Notes: generated from the sequence alone by a model not told the origin. A DNA stretch of 64,000 nt from Oscillospiraceae bacterium (GCA_017427265.1 JAFRTG010000032.1:117015-181014); one strand, 5' to 3'; shown: positions 36,963 to 46,315, numbered from the stretch's first letter. Made by a program: numbers and translations.

Positions 36963-38273
36963 TTACTGCGCAAGTGCAGCATCCAGTGCGGCAAGTGCCC
37001 TGTCGGCATATGCCTGATATTTCCGCTGCTTGCCGTCCTTCCCGCGGAATTTTCCGTCAGGCGGCGGCAGAATGCCCATATTGGCACCCATCGGCTGCAG
37101 ATTCTCCTGATACGGATCCGTGATATACGCGGTCAGCGCACCGAGCATCGTCTCCCGCGGCAGAATGAGCGGAGGCTCCCCACTGAGCGCCCGCACCGTA
37201 TTCAGTCCTGCGAGAATGCCGCTGCCTGCGGATTCCATATAGCCCTCGACGCCGGTCATCTGTCCGGCAAAGCGGATCCGCGGCTCCTTTCGGAGCGCAT
37301 AGGTCGGATCGAGCAGCTTCGGCGAATCCAGAAAGCTGTTGCGGTGCATGACGCCGTAGCGCACAAACTCCGCGTGCTCCAGCCCCGGAATCATCGAAAA
37401 GACACGCTTTTGCTCTCCCCACCTGAGATTTGTCTGGAATCCCACCAGATTCCATAGCGTGCCTTCCCGGTTTTCCTTCCGCAGCTGCACCACGGCATAG
37501 GGCCGCGTGTTCGTGTGCGGATCGGTCAGTCCGACGGGCTTCATCATGCCGTAGCGGATCGCGTCCTCGCCGCGCTTGGCGAGCACTTCGACCGGCATAC
37601 AGCCCTCGTAAACGCGGAGCGCCTCCTGCTCAAAATCGTGCAGCGGCGCAGATTCCGCGTGAATCAAGGCATCATAAAAGGCAAGGTATTCATCCTTCGT
37701 CATCGGGCAGTTGAGATAATCTGCCGTCCCCTTGCCGTAACGCGAGGCGTAAAACGCCCGCTCCATCGAAATGCTCTCACCGGTGACGATCGGCGCGGCT
37801 GCATCGTAAAAATACAGCGATTTGCCGGTCAGCGCCGCGATCGGTTCATGCAGCGCGTCGGAGGTCAGCGGCCCCGTAGCGATGATGACATCGCCCTCCG
37901 GAATCTCCGCAATCTCCTCATGATACACCGTGATCTGCGGGTGCGAGCAGATTTTTTCCGTCACCGTCGCGGAAAACTGATCTCTGTCCACCGCAAGCGC
38001 GCCGCCCGCTTCCACCGCACAGGCTTCCGCACACGGCACCAGCAGCGAACCAAGCCGCCGCATCTCCTCCTTCAGCAGTCCGGCCGCGGAATCAATCCGC
38101 GAAGCCTTCAGCGAATTGGAGCAGACCAGCTCGGCAAAGTTCTCCGAACGGTGTGCCGGCGAAAACCGCACCGGCTTCATTTCATAGAGCGAAACAGGAA
38201 TGCCTGCCTGCGCGACCGCCCATGCAACCTCGCAGCCTGCCATGCCCGCGCCGACGACCGTGACCGGCCTCAC
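36963..38273 (-). CDS. trmFO: tRNA m5U54 methyltransferase TrmFO
   Basis: A 436-residue FAD- and methylenetetrahydrofolate-dependent enzyme that makes ribothymidine 54 in tRNA. Seen: the FAD motif VVGAGMAGCEVAWAVA, LVCSNSLKA, EMKPVRFSPAH, IATGPLTSDALHEPIAAL, GQMTGVEGYMESAGSGILAG and the C-terminal MGANMGILPP. The start is GTG at 38273, which overlaps the topA stop (GTGA); a TTG seven codons upstream is an alternative. dprA-topA-trmFO is a standard Firmicutes order. Confidence 0.97.
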   Translation of the reverse strand: MRPVTVVGAGMAGCEVAWAVAQAGIPVSLYEMKPVRFSPAHRSENFAELVCSNSLKASRIDSAAGLLKEEMRRLGSLLVPCAEACAVEAGGALAVDRDQFSATVTEKICSHPQITVYHEEIAEIPEGDVIIATGPLTSDALHEPIAALTGKSLYFYDAAAPIVTGESISMERAFYASRYGKGTADYLNCPMTKDEYLAFYDALIHAESAPLHDFEQEALRVYEGCMPVEVLAKRGEDAIRYGMMKPVGLTDPHTNTRPYAVVQLRKENREGTLWNLVGFQTNLRWGEQKRVFSMIPGLEHAEFVRYGVMHRNSFLDSPKLLDPTYALRKEPRIRFAGQMTGVEGYMESAGSGILAGLNTVRALSGEPPLILPRETMLGALTAYITDPYQENLQPMGANMGILPPPDGKFRGKDGKQRKYQAYADRALAALDAALAQ

Positions 38274-40351
38274 AGCGGTCTCTCGTAGCCGCAATCCGGT
38301 TTTTCACAGACCAGCTTGCCGGCTCTGCCGCCCTTTTTGAACAGCGTGTTCTGGCACTTCGGGCAGCGGTCCTCGACCGGCGTGCTCCATGTCATGAAGT
38401 TGCACTCCGGATAGCCCTCGCAGCCGTAGAAGCTGCGGCCCTTCTTGGATTTCTTCAGAATGATCTTCTTGCCGCAGAGCGGGCAGAAGCCCTTTGTCGG
38501 CGTCACGATCTTCTTGGTATTGCGGCAGTCCGGGAAGCCGGAGCACGCAAGGAATTTGCCGAACCGGCCGATCTTGATGACCATCGGCTTGCCGCAGACC
38601 TCGCAGACCTCGTCGGTTTCCTCGTCCGGCACACGCAGACGCTTGCCGTCCATGGCCTTTTCGGCACTTTCGAGTGTTTTCTCAAAATTATCGTAGAATC
38701 TGCGCAGCGACTCAACCCAGTCGGTCTTGCCCTGCTCCACGCCGTCGAGATCGCTCTCCATATCGGCAGTGAACTTGACATCGACAATCTGCTTGAACTG
38801 ATCCTTCATCAGCTCGGTCGTAACCTCACCGAGCGAGGTCGGCTTCAGCTGCTTGCCGTCGCGCTCAACATACATTCTGGAAAGAATCGTGCTGACGGTT
38901 GCCGCATAGGTGCTCGGACGGCCGATGCCGTTTTCCTCCAGCGCCTTGATGAGCGTTGCTTCGGTATAGCGGGAGGGCGGCTGTGTGAAGTGCTGGTTGC
39001 CGTCCAGCGCCTTGACCTTGAGCGGATCGCCCTCTGTCAGCGGCGGCAGCTCTTTGTTATCTTCATCATTCTGCGCGCCGTCCTTGGCCTCGACATAGAG
39101 CTTCGTGAAGCCGTCAAACTTGACGCTGTAGCCGGACGCCCGGAACAGGCAGTCGTTTGCGGTGATCTCCGCAGAAACGGTATCGAGCTGGCAGTTCGCC
39201 ATCTGGCTTGCGATGAAGCGCTCCCAGATCAGCTTATACAGCTTGTACTGATCGGTCGTCAGGCTGTCCTTGACCTGATCCGGCGTCACATTCGGCATGG
39301 ACGGACGGATCGCCTCGTGCGCATCCTGCGCGCCTTTTTTCGTCTTGAAATTACGCGGCGAAGCCGGCAGATACTGCTTGCCGTATGCCCCGCGGATATA
39401 ATCCGCCGCAGCAGCCTTTGCCTCATCGGAGATGCGCAGGCTGTCGGTACGCATATAGGTAATCAGACCGACGGCGCCGAGCTCCGGAATCTCCACGCCT
39501 TCATAGAGCTCCTGCGCGGCCTTCATGGTACGGCGCGCCTGGAAGCCCATGCGGCGGGATGCCTCCTGCTGCAGCGTCGAGGTAATGAACGGCGGTGCAG
39601 GCTGACGGCTGGTCACGCGCTTCTTCACGGATTTCACGGTGAATTCTGCGTTTTCCAGCGATTTGAGGATTGCATCCGCCTCTGCACCGGTCGCAAGCTC
39701 GGCCTTCTTGCCGCCCACCTCCGCAAGATGCGCCGCAAACACCTTCCGGGAGGATTTGGCCGTCAGCTTTGCGTCGATCGACCAGTATTCCCGCGGACGA
39801 AACGCCCGGATCTCGTTTTCTCTGTCCACGACGAGCCGCACTGCAACGGACTGCACTCTGCCGGCCGACAGTCCGCGGCGGATCTTCCGCCACAGAAACG
39901 GGCTGAGCTGATAGCCGACGATGCGGTCGAGGATCCGGCGTGCCTGCTGCGCATTGACCAGATCCAGATCAATCTTGTGCGGATGCGACATGCCTGCCTG
40001 AACGCCGGTTTTTGTGATCTCATTGAATTCCACGCGGTTGTTCTGCTCCGTATCGAGTCCGAGCAGCTGTGCCAGATGCCAGGAAATGGCTTCTCCCTCG
40101 CGGTCCGGGTCCGTTGCGAGCCAGACGCGGTCACTTTTCTTTGCACGCGATTTGAGATCCTTGATGACATCCTCTTTGCCCTTCATTTCGATATAGGTCG
40201 GGGTAAAATCATGGTCGATGTCCACACTGAGCTTGGACTTCGGCAGATCGCGCACATGACCCATCGAAGCAACGACTTCAAAGCCTGCGCCGAGATATTT
40301 CTGAATGGTTTTCGCCTTGGCCGGCGACTCAACGATCACAAGTTCTGACAT
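38270..40351 (-). CDS. topA: DNA topoisomerase I
   Basis: A 693-residue type IA topoisomerase that relaxes negative supercoils. Seen: the Toprim start LVIVESPAKAKTIQKYLG, ATDPDREGEAISWHL, and the active-site region GLITYMRTDSLRIS with the catalytic Tyr. The C-terminus holds three zinc ribbons (CEVCGKPM, CPLCGKKI, CPKCQNTL). Length is usual. It overlaps trmFO by 4 bp. Between it and dprA is a small hairpin (GCGGGC-loop-GCCCGC at 40375-40390) without a T-run. Confidence 0.98.
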   Translation of the reverse strand: MSELVIVESPAKAKTIQKYLGAGFEVVASMGHVRDLPKSKLSVDIDHDFTPTYIEMKGKEDVIKDLKSRAKKSDRVWLATDPDREGEAISWHLAQLLGLDTEQNNRVEFNEITKTGVQAGMSHPHKIDLDLVNAQQARRILDRIVGYQLSPFLWRKIRRGLSAGRVQSVAVRLVVDRENEIRAFRPREYWSIDAKLTAKSSRKVFAAHLAEVGGKKAELATGAEADAILKSLENAEFTVKSVKKRVTSRQPAPPFITSTLQQEASRRMGFQARRTMKAAQELYEGVEIPELGAVGLITYMRTDSLRISDEAKAAAADYIRGAYGKQYLPASPRNFKTKKGAQDAHEAIRPSMPNVTPDQVKDSLTTDQYKLYKLIWERFIASQMANCQLDTVSAEITANDCLFRASGYSVKFDGFTKLYVEAKDGAQNDEDNKELPPLTEGDPLKVKALDGNQHFTQPPSRYTEATLIKALEENGIGRPSTYAATVSTILSRMYVERDGKQLKPTSLGEVTTELMKDQFKQIVDVKFTADMESDLDGVEQGKTDWVESLRRFYDNFEKTLESAEKAMDGKRLRVPDEETDEVCEVCGKPMVIKIGRFGKFLACSGFPDCRNTKKIVTPTKGFCPLCGKKIILKKSKKGRSFYGCEGYPECNFMTWSTPVEDRCPKCQNTLFKKGGRAGKLVCEKPDCGYERPL

Positions 40352-40413
40352 GTTTCTATCCTTCTATCCTTCCTGCGGGCACCTGCCCGCACGGTCCCAA
40401 AAAAGTTCATCGC

Positions 40414-41712
40414 TCAAACTGCCCGGTAATGCTTGCCGAACAGCGATTCCACATAGCCGTCCAGTTCCAGAACGGTCAGCGCACTGAGCAGTGCGGAAAG
40501 ATCCAGATCCAGCGCCGCGGCAATATCGTCCGCATAGGTATTGCCGTTTTCACGCAGGAACTGCACAATCGCACGACCCTCTGCATCATCGGGCAGCGGG
40601 CCTTCCGCAGCAGGCGGTTCTGCTTTCTGCTGCGCATTCTTTTCAGCCAGATATGACTGTGCGGCCGCCTGCACCTCCTCGCTGAAGGAGCCGGTCGGCT
40701 GTATCAGGGCCTGCGTAACCGGAACTGCGCCGGAAACGCCCTTCGGCTCGCTGTCGTCAGAAAAGACCAGCCTTGCAGAGGGCTTCACGCCGTTTTCCTG
40801 CATCACAAGATACTGCGGATAATGGCTGTAATATGACATCAGAATATCCTCGTGGCTCATCAGCGGAATCGCGCCGTCCCGCAGCAGCGGAATGACGCCC
40901 GCATAGCGCGGATCAAACAGATCCGCAGGCGGCACACAGTAAAGATATCTGCCCTGATCGACGGCACACTGTGCCGTCACAAGCGAACCGCTGCGCGCTG
41001 CCGCCTCCATGACGGCCGTCGCATAGCCGAGGCCGCTGAGAATGCGGTTCCGCTTGGGAAAATTGGCCGGAAACGGCTGTGTTCCGGGCATAAACTCAGA
41101 GATCAGCAGTCCCTTTCCGCCGGTGAGCATCCGCTCGCGGAACACCTGATTCTCCCGCGGGTAATTGACATTGATGCCGCAGCCGAGCACGCCGATCGTC
41201 GCGCCGCCGGAATCCAGCGCCGTTTTATGCGCAAGCGCATCGACGCCCCGCGCAAAGCCGCTGACGATCACAAAGCCGCTTTTGCTCAGCTCCGTCAGCA
41301 TGGCCGCCGTCACCTTTTCCGTATACGGAGAAGGATGCCGCGTACCGACAACCGAAAGGCTCAGCGGATTGTGCAGCAGCTCTTTATTGCCCTGTGCGGT
41401 CAGCAGTACGGGCGGCGAACCGATATTCCGCAGCAGCGGCGGATAATCCTCGCTGTCAATCGGCAGCAGCATGATGCCGTGTGTATTGCAGAAATAGACA
41501 ATGCTGTCTGCTTCTCCGAGCTTATGCGCGGTCATCGCCTTCTGCACCTGCGGCGGAAGGTCAGGCAGCAGACCCTTCTGCATCGCCTCATAAACATCCT
41601 CCGGTGAACCGAGCCGCTGCAGATAACTCAGCAGCTTCAGGCTCCCCGCGCCGAATACCAGTGAAAGCCACACCCAGTAACGCAGCATGTCGTCCTGCGT
41701 CCGTTCTGCCAT
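40414..41712 (-). CDS. dprA: DNA-processing protein DprA (Smf)
   Basis: A 432-residue DprA that loads RecA on incoming single-stranded DNA during transformation. Seen: an N-terminal helical part, the Rossmann core with SVVGTRHPSPYTEK, SGFVIVSGFARGVDALAHK, GVLGCGINVNYPRENQ and FPKRNRILSGLG, then a linker (about 320-370) and a C-terminal winged helix (AEGRAIVQFLRENGNTYADDIAAAL). The ATG at 41712 is preferred behind GGGGGTG. It heads dprA-topA-trmFO. Confidence 0.96.
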   Translation of the reverse strand: MAERTQDDMLRYWVWLSLVFGAGSLKLLSYLQRLGSPEDVYEAMQKGLLPDLPPQVQKAMTAHKLGEADSIVYFCNTHGIMLLPIDSEDYPPLLRNIGSPPVLLTAQGNKELLHNPLSLSVVGTRHPSPYTEKVTAAMLTELSKSGFVIVSGFARGVDALAHKTALDSGGATIGVLGCGINVNYPRENQVFRERMLTGGKGLLISEFMPGTQPFPANFPKRNRILSGLGYATAVMEAAARSGSLVTAQCAVDQGRYLYCVPPADLFDPRYAGVIPLLRDGAIPLMSHEDILMSYYSHYPQYLVMQENGVKPSARLVFSDDSEPKGVSGAVPVTQALIQPTGSFSEEVQAAAQSYLAEKNAQQKAEPPAAEGPLPDDAEGRAIVQFLRENGNTYADDIAAALDLDLSALLSALTVLELDGYVESLFGKHYRAV

Positions 41713-41742
41713 ATCGAGCACCCCCGTTCGCCGTATCTGCGT

Positions 41743-42534
41743 TTATTTTGCCATTTCCCAGAGAAAAAGCCCTGCGGCCATCGCCGCATTGAGCGAATTG
41801 GAAGCCGGTGCCATCGGGATGGTCAGCTTCCGGGTACACTGTTCGCTGACCTCGCACGGAAGGCCGTTGCCCTCGTTGCCGATCAGCACGACGGCGCCGC
41901 CGGAAAAGCTGCAGCTGCCGAGCAGCTCCGCATCCCTGTCCACCACGGCGGCACAGGTCGGAATCCCGTTTGTCCGGCAGTGTGCAAAGAAAGCATCCAT
42001 ATCGCGGAGCCTGTGTACCGGCGCACGGAACAGCGCGCCCATGCTGCCGCGGATCACCTTCGGATTGTACAGATCGCAGCACTGAAAGAGATACAGGCCG
42101 TCCGTGCCGAGCGCCTCTGCCGTCCGCAGGATCGCGCCGAGATTATTGGGATCCTGCACGCAGTACAGCAGCATAGATTTGCTTCCGGTCTGCGGCATGG
42201 CATCCGTTTCCGGCAGCATCTCCGCGATTGCAAAAACGCCCTGTGCCGTTTCGGTATCGGCGATCTCACCGGCAAGCTGTGCAGAGAGCAGCAGCACATG
42301 TGCCGAACCCGCTTCCTGCCGCAGCTGCGCGCCGTACTGCGCATCGGCCTTTTCGGTCAGCAGCAGTGCACGGAGCTTCACGCCGGAGCGGAGCGCATCG
42401 GAGACAAGACGGTAGCCTTCCATTGCGAATGCGCTGTTTTTCTCACGGAATGTCCGGCTGCGGTTGAGGTTTGCGAACAGCTTCACGGTCTTGTTATTCG
42501 TGCCGGGCTGCAGGATCATATCCGTCTGCGGCAT
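41743..42534 (-). CDS. SPOUT (TrmH/SpoU) RNA 2'-O-methyltransferase
   Basis: A 263-residue RNA methyltransferase. An N-terminal substrate-binding part (KTVKLFANLNRSRTFREKNSA, FAMEGYRLVSDAL) is followed by the SPOUT domain with its three motifs: VQDPNNLGAILRTAEALG, VLIGNEGNGLP and IPMAPASNSLNAAMAAG. It probably methylates 23S rRNA. The start is ATG at 42534 behind GGGAG; longer frames reach back into the rplT terminator. It lies directly downstream of rplT. Confidence 0.92.
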   Translation of the reverse strand: MPQTDMILQPGTNNKTVKLFANLNRSRTFREKNSAFAMEGYRLVSDALRSGVKLRALLLTEKADAQYGAQLRQEAGSAHVLLLSAQLAGEIADTETAQGVFAIAEMLPETDAMPQTGSKSMLLYCVQDPNNLGAILRTAEALGTDGLYLFQCCDLYNPKVIRGSMGALFRAPVHRLRDMDAFFAHCRTNGIPTCAAVVDRDAELLGSCSFSGGAVVLIGNEGNGLPCEVSEQCTRKLTIPMAPASNSLNAAMAAGLFLWEMAK

Positions 42535-42561
42535 TCGGATCCGCTCCCTTCCTATACTCAT

Positions 42562-42605
42562 AACAAACACAAACACGCTCTGACGTTTTCCGAGAGAGCG
42601 TGTTT
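42562..42605 (-). terminator. Terminator after rplT
   Basis: Minus strand: AAACACGCTCT (42605-42595), a 13-nt loop, AGAGCGTGTTT (42581-42571), then GTGTTTGTT. It lies between rplT and the SPOUT methyltransferase. Confidence 0.75.
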
Positions 42606-42616
42606 GATATCATGCA

Positions 42617-42970
42617 TTACAGAGCTGCCTTTGCCTTTTCGACAATCGCGGTAAAGCCGGCAGGGTCGTGAATCGCAATCTCGGAGAGCATCTTGCGGTT
42701 CAGGGTGATACCTGCCTTCGTGCAGCCGTTCATAAATGTGGAATAGTTCATGCCGTTGAGCTTGCATGCAGCAGAAATACGGGTGATCCACAGTCTGCGG
42801 AAGAAGCGCTTATTCTGCTTTCTGCCGATGTAGGCATACTGGCCGGACTTCATGACGGCCTGCTTTGCCATCTTGAAGTGCTTGGATTTGCTGCCCCAGT
42901 AGCCCTTTGCGAGCTTCAGGACCTTATTTCTTCTTTTGCGCGTCATCATTGCGCCCTTAATACGAGCCAT
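42617..42970 (-). CDS. rplT: 50S ribosomal protein L20
   Basis: A 117-residue L20, an early-assembly large-subunit protein and the usual repressor of its own infC operon. Seen: [52 protein letters not shown] and [22 protein letters not shown] precedes the ATG. Confidence 0.98.
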   Translation of the reverse strand: MARIKGAMMTRKRRNKVLKLAKGYWGSKSKHFKMAKQAVMKSGQYAYIGRKQNKRFFRRLWITRISAACKLNGMNYSTFMNGCTKAGITLNRKMLSEIAIHDPAGFTAIVEKAKAAL

Positions 42971-43050
42971 GTTCTTTCTCCTCCGTAATCAATCAGTCCG
43001 CCGCAACGCTGTGCGGCAAATCGGTTCAGTTCGTGTTCAGCAGTTCCGGA

Positions 43051-43269
43051 TTATTTGTACGGAACCATCTCGCGGATTGTCGGTGCATTTGCAGTGCTTG
43101 CAACACCGGCATTTCTCGCAATACGCTTAACCTTCTTGTCCTTGGAAACAAGGCGATGACGCTTATAAGCGTGCTGGAACTTCACCTTTCCGCTGCCGGT
43201 AACCTGAAAACGCTTCTTTGCACCGGAGTGGGTCTTAACCTTAATCTTCTTAACCTTAACGGCTGCCAT
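43051..43269 (-). CDS. rpmI: 50S ribosomal protein L35
   Basis: A 72-residue L35. Seen: KIKVKTHSGAKKRFQVTGSG, KHRLVSKDKKVKRIAR-like core with RHRLVSKDKK. AAGGAGG precedes the ATG. It lies between infC and rplT as usual; an extra short N-terminal segment (MAAVKVKK) precedes the family core. Confidence 0.96.
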   Translation of the reverse strand: MAAVKVKKIKVKTHSGAKKRFQVTGSGKVKFQHAYKRHRLVSKDKKVKRIARNAGVASTANAPTIREMVPYK

Positions 43270-43360
43270 GGATTCGTCCTCCTTGAAAATTCGTTGTATA
43301 TGATCGCGTCAAACGGCGCTGCGGCCGATGCGTTCTGCATGACGCTGCATATCCTGTTCC

Positions 43361-43978
43361 TTATGCTTCAGCCGGTTCCTCTTCCGGGGTCTCCGCTGCG
43401 GGAGCCTCCTGCGGTTGGGTCTGCGGCTTCTGCTTCTTGGCGCCCTTGTCGCCCTTTTCCGGCTTGTTCTGCTTCGGAGACATAAACATCACGATGGCTC
43501 TGCCCTCCATTTTCGGCGGCTTATCGACGACAGCCACATCGCCGATCTCATCGCGGTAACGCTCCAGCAGTTCCTCACCCAGATGCGGATGTGCAATGGC
43601 ACGCTTGCGGAACCGTACTGAAACCTTGACCTTGTCGCCGCCCTGCAGAAATTTCTTGCCCTGTGCGACCTTGGTCTCAAAATCGTGTGTGTCAATCGCC
43701 GAGAACATTCTGATCTCCTTGATTTCCACAACGCGCTGATTCTTCCGTGCTTCCTTTTCGCGCTTCTGCTGCTCAAAGCAGTATTTGCCGTAATCCATCA
43801 CACGGCAGACAGGCGGTGTTGCCTGCGGCGCAATCTTCACCAGATCGAGATTCTGGTCATACGCGAGCTTCTGTGCGTCCCTGGCGGACATAACGCCTTT
43901 TTTCTCGCCGTCCGCGTCAATCACGAGCACCTCACGGTCACGGATCTCCTCATTGATCTGCAGTTCCTGCTTGCTAAT
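43361..43978 (-). CDS. infC: Translation initiation factor IF-3, probable AUU start
   Basis: A 205-residue IF-3, which controls start-codon fidelity and subunit separation. Seen: ELQINEEIRDREVLVIDADG, GVMSARDAQKLAYDQNLDLV, PPVCRVMDYGKYCFEQQKRE, and the C-domain (IRMFSAIDTHDFETKV, GDKVKVSVRFRKRAIAHPHLG). The start chosen is ATT at 43978-43976: GGAGG (43992-43988) is nine bases away and the protein then begins (M)SKQELQIN, as expected. A TTG two codons earlier lies only three bases after GGAGG. AUU is the known autoregulatory start of infC in E. coli. The last 35 residues are a charged, Pro/Glu-rich extension. Confidence 0.95.
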   Translation of the reverse strand: MSKQELQINEEIRDREVLVIDADGEKKGVMSARDAQKLAYDQNLDLVKIAPQATPPVCRVMDYGKYCFEQQKREKEARKNQRVVEIKEIRMFSAIDTHDFETKVAQGKKFLQGGDKVKVSVRFRKRAIAHPHLGEELLERYRDEIGDVAVVDKPPKMEGRAIVMFMSPKQNKPEKGDKGAKKQKPQTQPQEAPAAETPEEEPAEA

Positions 43979-44002
43979 TGCCAAGCACCTCCATTCATTG
44001 AT

Positions 44003-44050
44003 CGTAAAAACAAATAGCAGAGAGTGCAGCGTTCAGCCGTACTCTCTGCT
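44003..44050 (-). terminator. Attenuator in the infC-rpmI-rplT leader
   Basis: Minus strand: AGCAGAGAGT (44050-44041), a 15-nt loop and ACTCTCTGCT (44025-44016), followed by ATTTGTTTTTAC. It lies between the promoter (44185-44157) and infC. Firmicutes infC operons are known to be attenuated by L20 binding the leader, and this position and form fit that model. Confidence 0.75.
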
Positions 44051-44156
44051 CATGGACATATTCACCGTATATCATACGGGTTCGGTGCATGAATCAGATT
44101 ACCGTTTCGCTTTCGCTGGCGGTGAGAACAGCATGTTCCGCTTGCAATCCTGTATT

Positions 44157-44185
44157 ATTTTACACGATTCGCACAGGAAAGTCAA
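44157..44185 (-). promoter_or_regulatory. Promoter of infC-rpmI-rplT
   Basis: Minus-strand TTGACT (44185-44180), a 17-bp spacer and TAAAAT (44162-44157), giving a leader of about 170 nt that contains the attenuator. Confidence 0.75.
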
Positions 44186-44219
44186 GCGTCATGCCGCCTT
44201 TTCGTGATTCTGCACAGCG

Positions 44220-46097
44220 TCACGCAGGAAATTCACGGATGAGTTTTGCAATATACCGTAAAATGACGGTTACATCCTCCTCCGTGACGCCCTGTTTGCC
44301 GTCACAGTCCGCGTTGCGCAGACCGGCATCGGTGATTTTCGCACTGGAATCGCCGCTGAGAAACTTCAGGATCAGCACCGCGTCCGAAACGTCAACCGTG
44401 CTGCTGCAGTCCGCATCGCCGCTAACCTTTTCCGGCAGAACCGGCGTTGTCGCCGTTGTGACGGTTGTGGTCGTTGTCGTTGTCGCGGTGGTAGTAGTTG
44501 TTGTCGTGACAGTTGTCGTCGTTGTGGTCACCGGCGGCTCGGTTTCCGATTCCCGCGGCATAACCGCAACAAAATAGTTGACGGCATTCTGCCCGGTCAT
44601 GTTGCTGCCGAGCGTGACAGTCTCGCCGGCATTCAGCTCCTTTGCATACGGGATATAGGAAACGGTATTGGAGCTGTTGACCATTCTGTCGAGCTGTGTC
44701 CAGCCCTTGAGCCACGGCGGGTTGATGCCCTGCTCGATCGGCAGGCGCATATCCAGCAGAACGTAAACCGTGATATCCTGCGCGGCAGTCAGCTCCGCAA
44801 GATCGCCGCTGTAGGTTTTGGAATCGCAGGCCGGCTGCACATATTCCGCGTTGAGAATCTCCGCGGTCGTTGTCACGACTGTAAAATCGCGGTCGCCGTA
44901 AATCTTGCTGCCGACATTGAGCTTGCGCTGAATGCTCCACTTGTCCCCGTGACTGATATCGTGCACGACCAGCTTCGAGATCAGCGTGCCGGAATATTCC
45001 GGCTCCGTGACCGTCCCGGGGTCGGTGCCGGGCTCCAGCAGCGCAAGGCCGGTAACATTCTTGCCCCAGTTGCCATACCACGCATAGCCGGTGCGGCGCT
45101 CCTTGCTGATCTCCGAGACATCGTAGTGCACGGAGCTGTCACGGTCGGAAAAGAGCGGGCGCTCTGTTCCGAGTTCATAGAACCGCGCCCAGAGCGGCGA
45201 GGCATTCGCATCCTGCACGACGACCTTGTCATCGCCCTGTTTGACAAACGCAATGCCGTTCAGCTGCACCTTTTTGAACCATGTAATCGCCGCATTGACG
45301 CTCTCAATCAGGTCGTTCCGGCCGGTTTCCTTTGCCATCTGATAGAGGAACTGCACCACACCGGCACTCTCGCTCGAACAGGTCGAGGGCAGCTCGTAAG
45401 CACGCGCCGGCGCCGGTGCAAGCGTATTCTCATCATGCTGCTGACACCATGCGGTCTTTACACCGTTGTTGACAATCTGCATATTCAGCAGACACTGAAC
45501 GCCCTTTTCCAGCGCGGCAGAAGCCTTCTGCGCATAGGCATCGCTGACCGCCGTGAAGTCGCCGGATTTCCGGCTCATTTCCTTCAGAATGCTCATGACA
45601 TGCAGATAGGCGCCGTCATTCAGCGTGATGTGCGCATGATACGTGCCGGGCGTATTGAGGCATTGCATGAAGCCGCCGTTGCTGTACTGCATTTTGAACA
45701 GGCAGTCCACGCCGCGCATCGCGCAGTCCAGATATTTCTGCTGCTTTGTCTGCGCATAGGTGCGCATCAGAAAGCGAATCTGCGAAGTGGTCGCATCGTT
45801 GTCGATTGTCGAATGTGCCCAGTCGCCGGTATGCGCAGTGGCCATGCCCTTCTGCCAGCCGCCCTCATTCGCAACCTGATACTGAATGCAGGCGTCTGCA
45901 ACGGTAATCGCTTCCTGCGAGCCAAACCAGTCTGCCGATTTTTTCAGATAATCCGACCAAGGGTAATCCTCCTCAGCCGCGGAGGCCGTCAGATACGGCT
46001 GCACGCTGCCGGAAAACTGCGGCGGAAGCGCCTGGCTGCTTCCGGCCAGCAGCACGGCACTCATCAGCACCGCAGTCAGTTTTTTCGCGTATTTCAT
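44220..46097 (-). CDS. Dockerin-bearing pectate lyase, PL10-like
   Basis: A 625-residue secreted enzyme. Signal peptide about 1-40; pectate lyase domain about 48-370 with STIDNDATTSQIRFLMRTYA, FKMQYSNGGFMQCL, YHAHITLNDGAYLHVMSIL and RAYELPSTCSSESAGVVQFL, matching the PL10 family that cleaves polygalacturonate by beta-elimination; then an unrecognised beta-rich module (about 375-525), a Thr-rich linker and a C-terminal dockerin (about 558-625: DADCSSTVDVSDAVLILKFL, DCDGKQGVTEEDVTVILRYI). The second calcium loop is degenerate. The dockerin would attach it to a cohesin of the cellulosome. The linker codons form a long GTT/GTC/GTG-rich tract on the plus strand. Confidence 0.88.
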   Translation of the reverse strand: MKYAKKLTAVLMSAVLLAGSSQALPPQFSGSVQPYLTASAAEEDYPWSDYLKKSADWFGSQEAITVADACIQYQVANEGGWQKGMATAHTGDWAHSTIDNDATTSQIRFLMRTYAQTKQQKYLDCAMRGVDCLFKMQYSNGGFMQCLNTPGTYHAHITLNDGAYLHVMSILKEMSRKSGDFTAVSDAYAQKASAALEKGVQCLLNMQIVNNGVKTAWCQQHDENTLAPAPARAYELPSTCSSESAGVVQFLYQMAKETGRNDLIESVNAAITWFKKVQLNGIAFVKQGDDKVVVQDANASPLWARFYELGTERPLFSDRDSSVHYDVSEISKERRTGYAWYGNWGKNVTGLALLEPGTDPGTVTEPEYSGTLISKLVVHDISHGDKWSIQRKLNVGSKIYGDRDFTVVTTTAEILNAEYVQPACDSKTYSGDLAELTAAQDITVYVLLDMRLPIEQGINPPWLKGWTQLDRMVNSSNTVSYIPYAKELNAGETVTLGSNMTGQNAVNYFVAVMPRESETEPPVTTTTTTVTTTTTTTATTTTTTTVTTATTPVLPEKVSGDADCSSTVDVSDAVLILKFLSGDSSAKITDAGLRNADCDGKQGVTEEDVTVILRYIAKLIREFPA

Positions 46098-46151
46098 TGT
46101 GATTTCCCCCTTTTTCTTTCACGCGGCATCCGCACATGATACCGCAGTTTC

Positions 46152-46180
46152 ATTATACTCCATCCGGCTCAAAAAAACAA
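46152..46180 (-). promoter_or_regulatory. Promoter of the pectate lyase gene
   Basis: Minus-strand TTGTTT (46180-46175), a 17-bp spacer and TATAAT (46157-46152), 55 bp before the start codon. Confidence 0.6.
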
Positions 46181-46315
46181 TCAGCAATTCCGCTCAGTCT
46201 ATGTTGCATTGTCACCTGCCGCAGCATTCGCAATTCCGGCGGCATCCCCGCGGTCATCCTGCAATAGTTCATAAAAAATTCATAGAAATTGCGCGGGAAA
46301 TTCCGTGTTGTTTCG

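Noticed and set aside
40375-40390. GCGGGC-ACCT-GCCCGC hairpin between dprA and topA as a terminator
   Set aside because: No T-run follows on the transcribed (minus) strand, and the genes belong to a usual operon.
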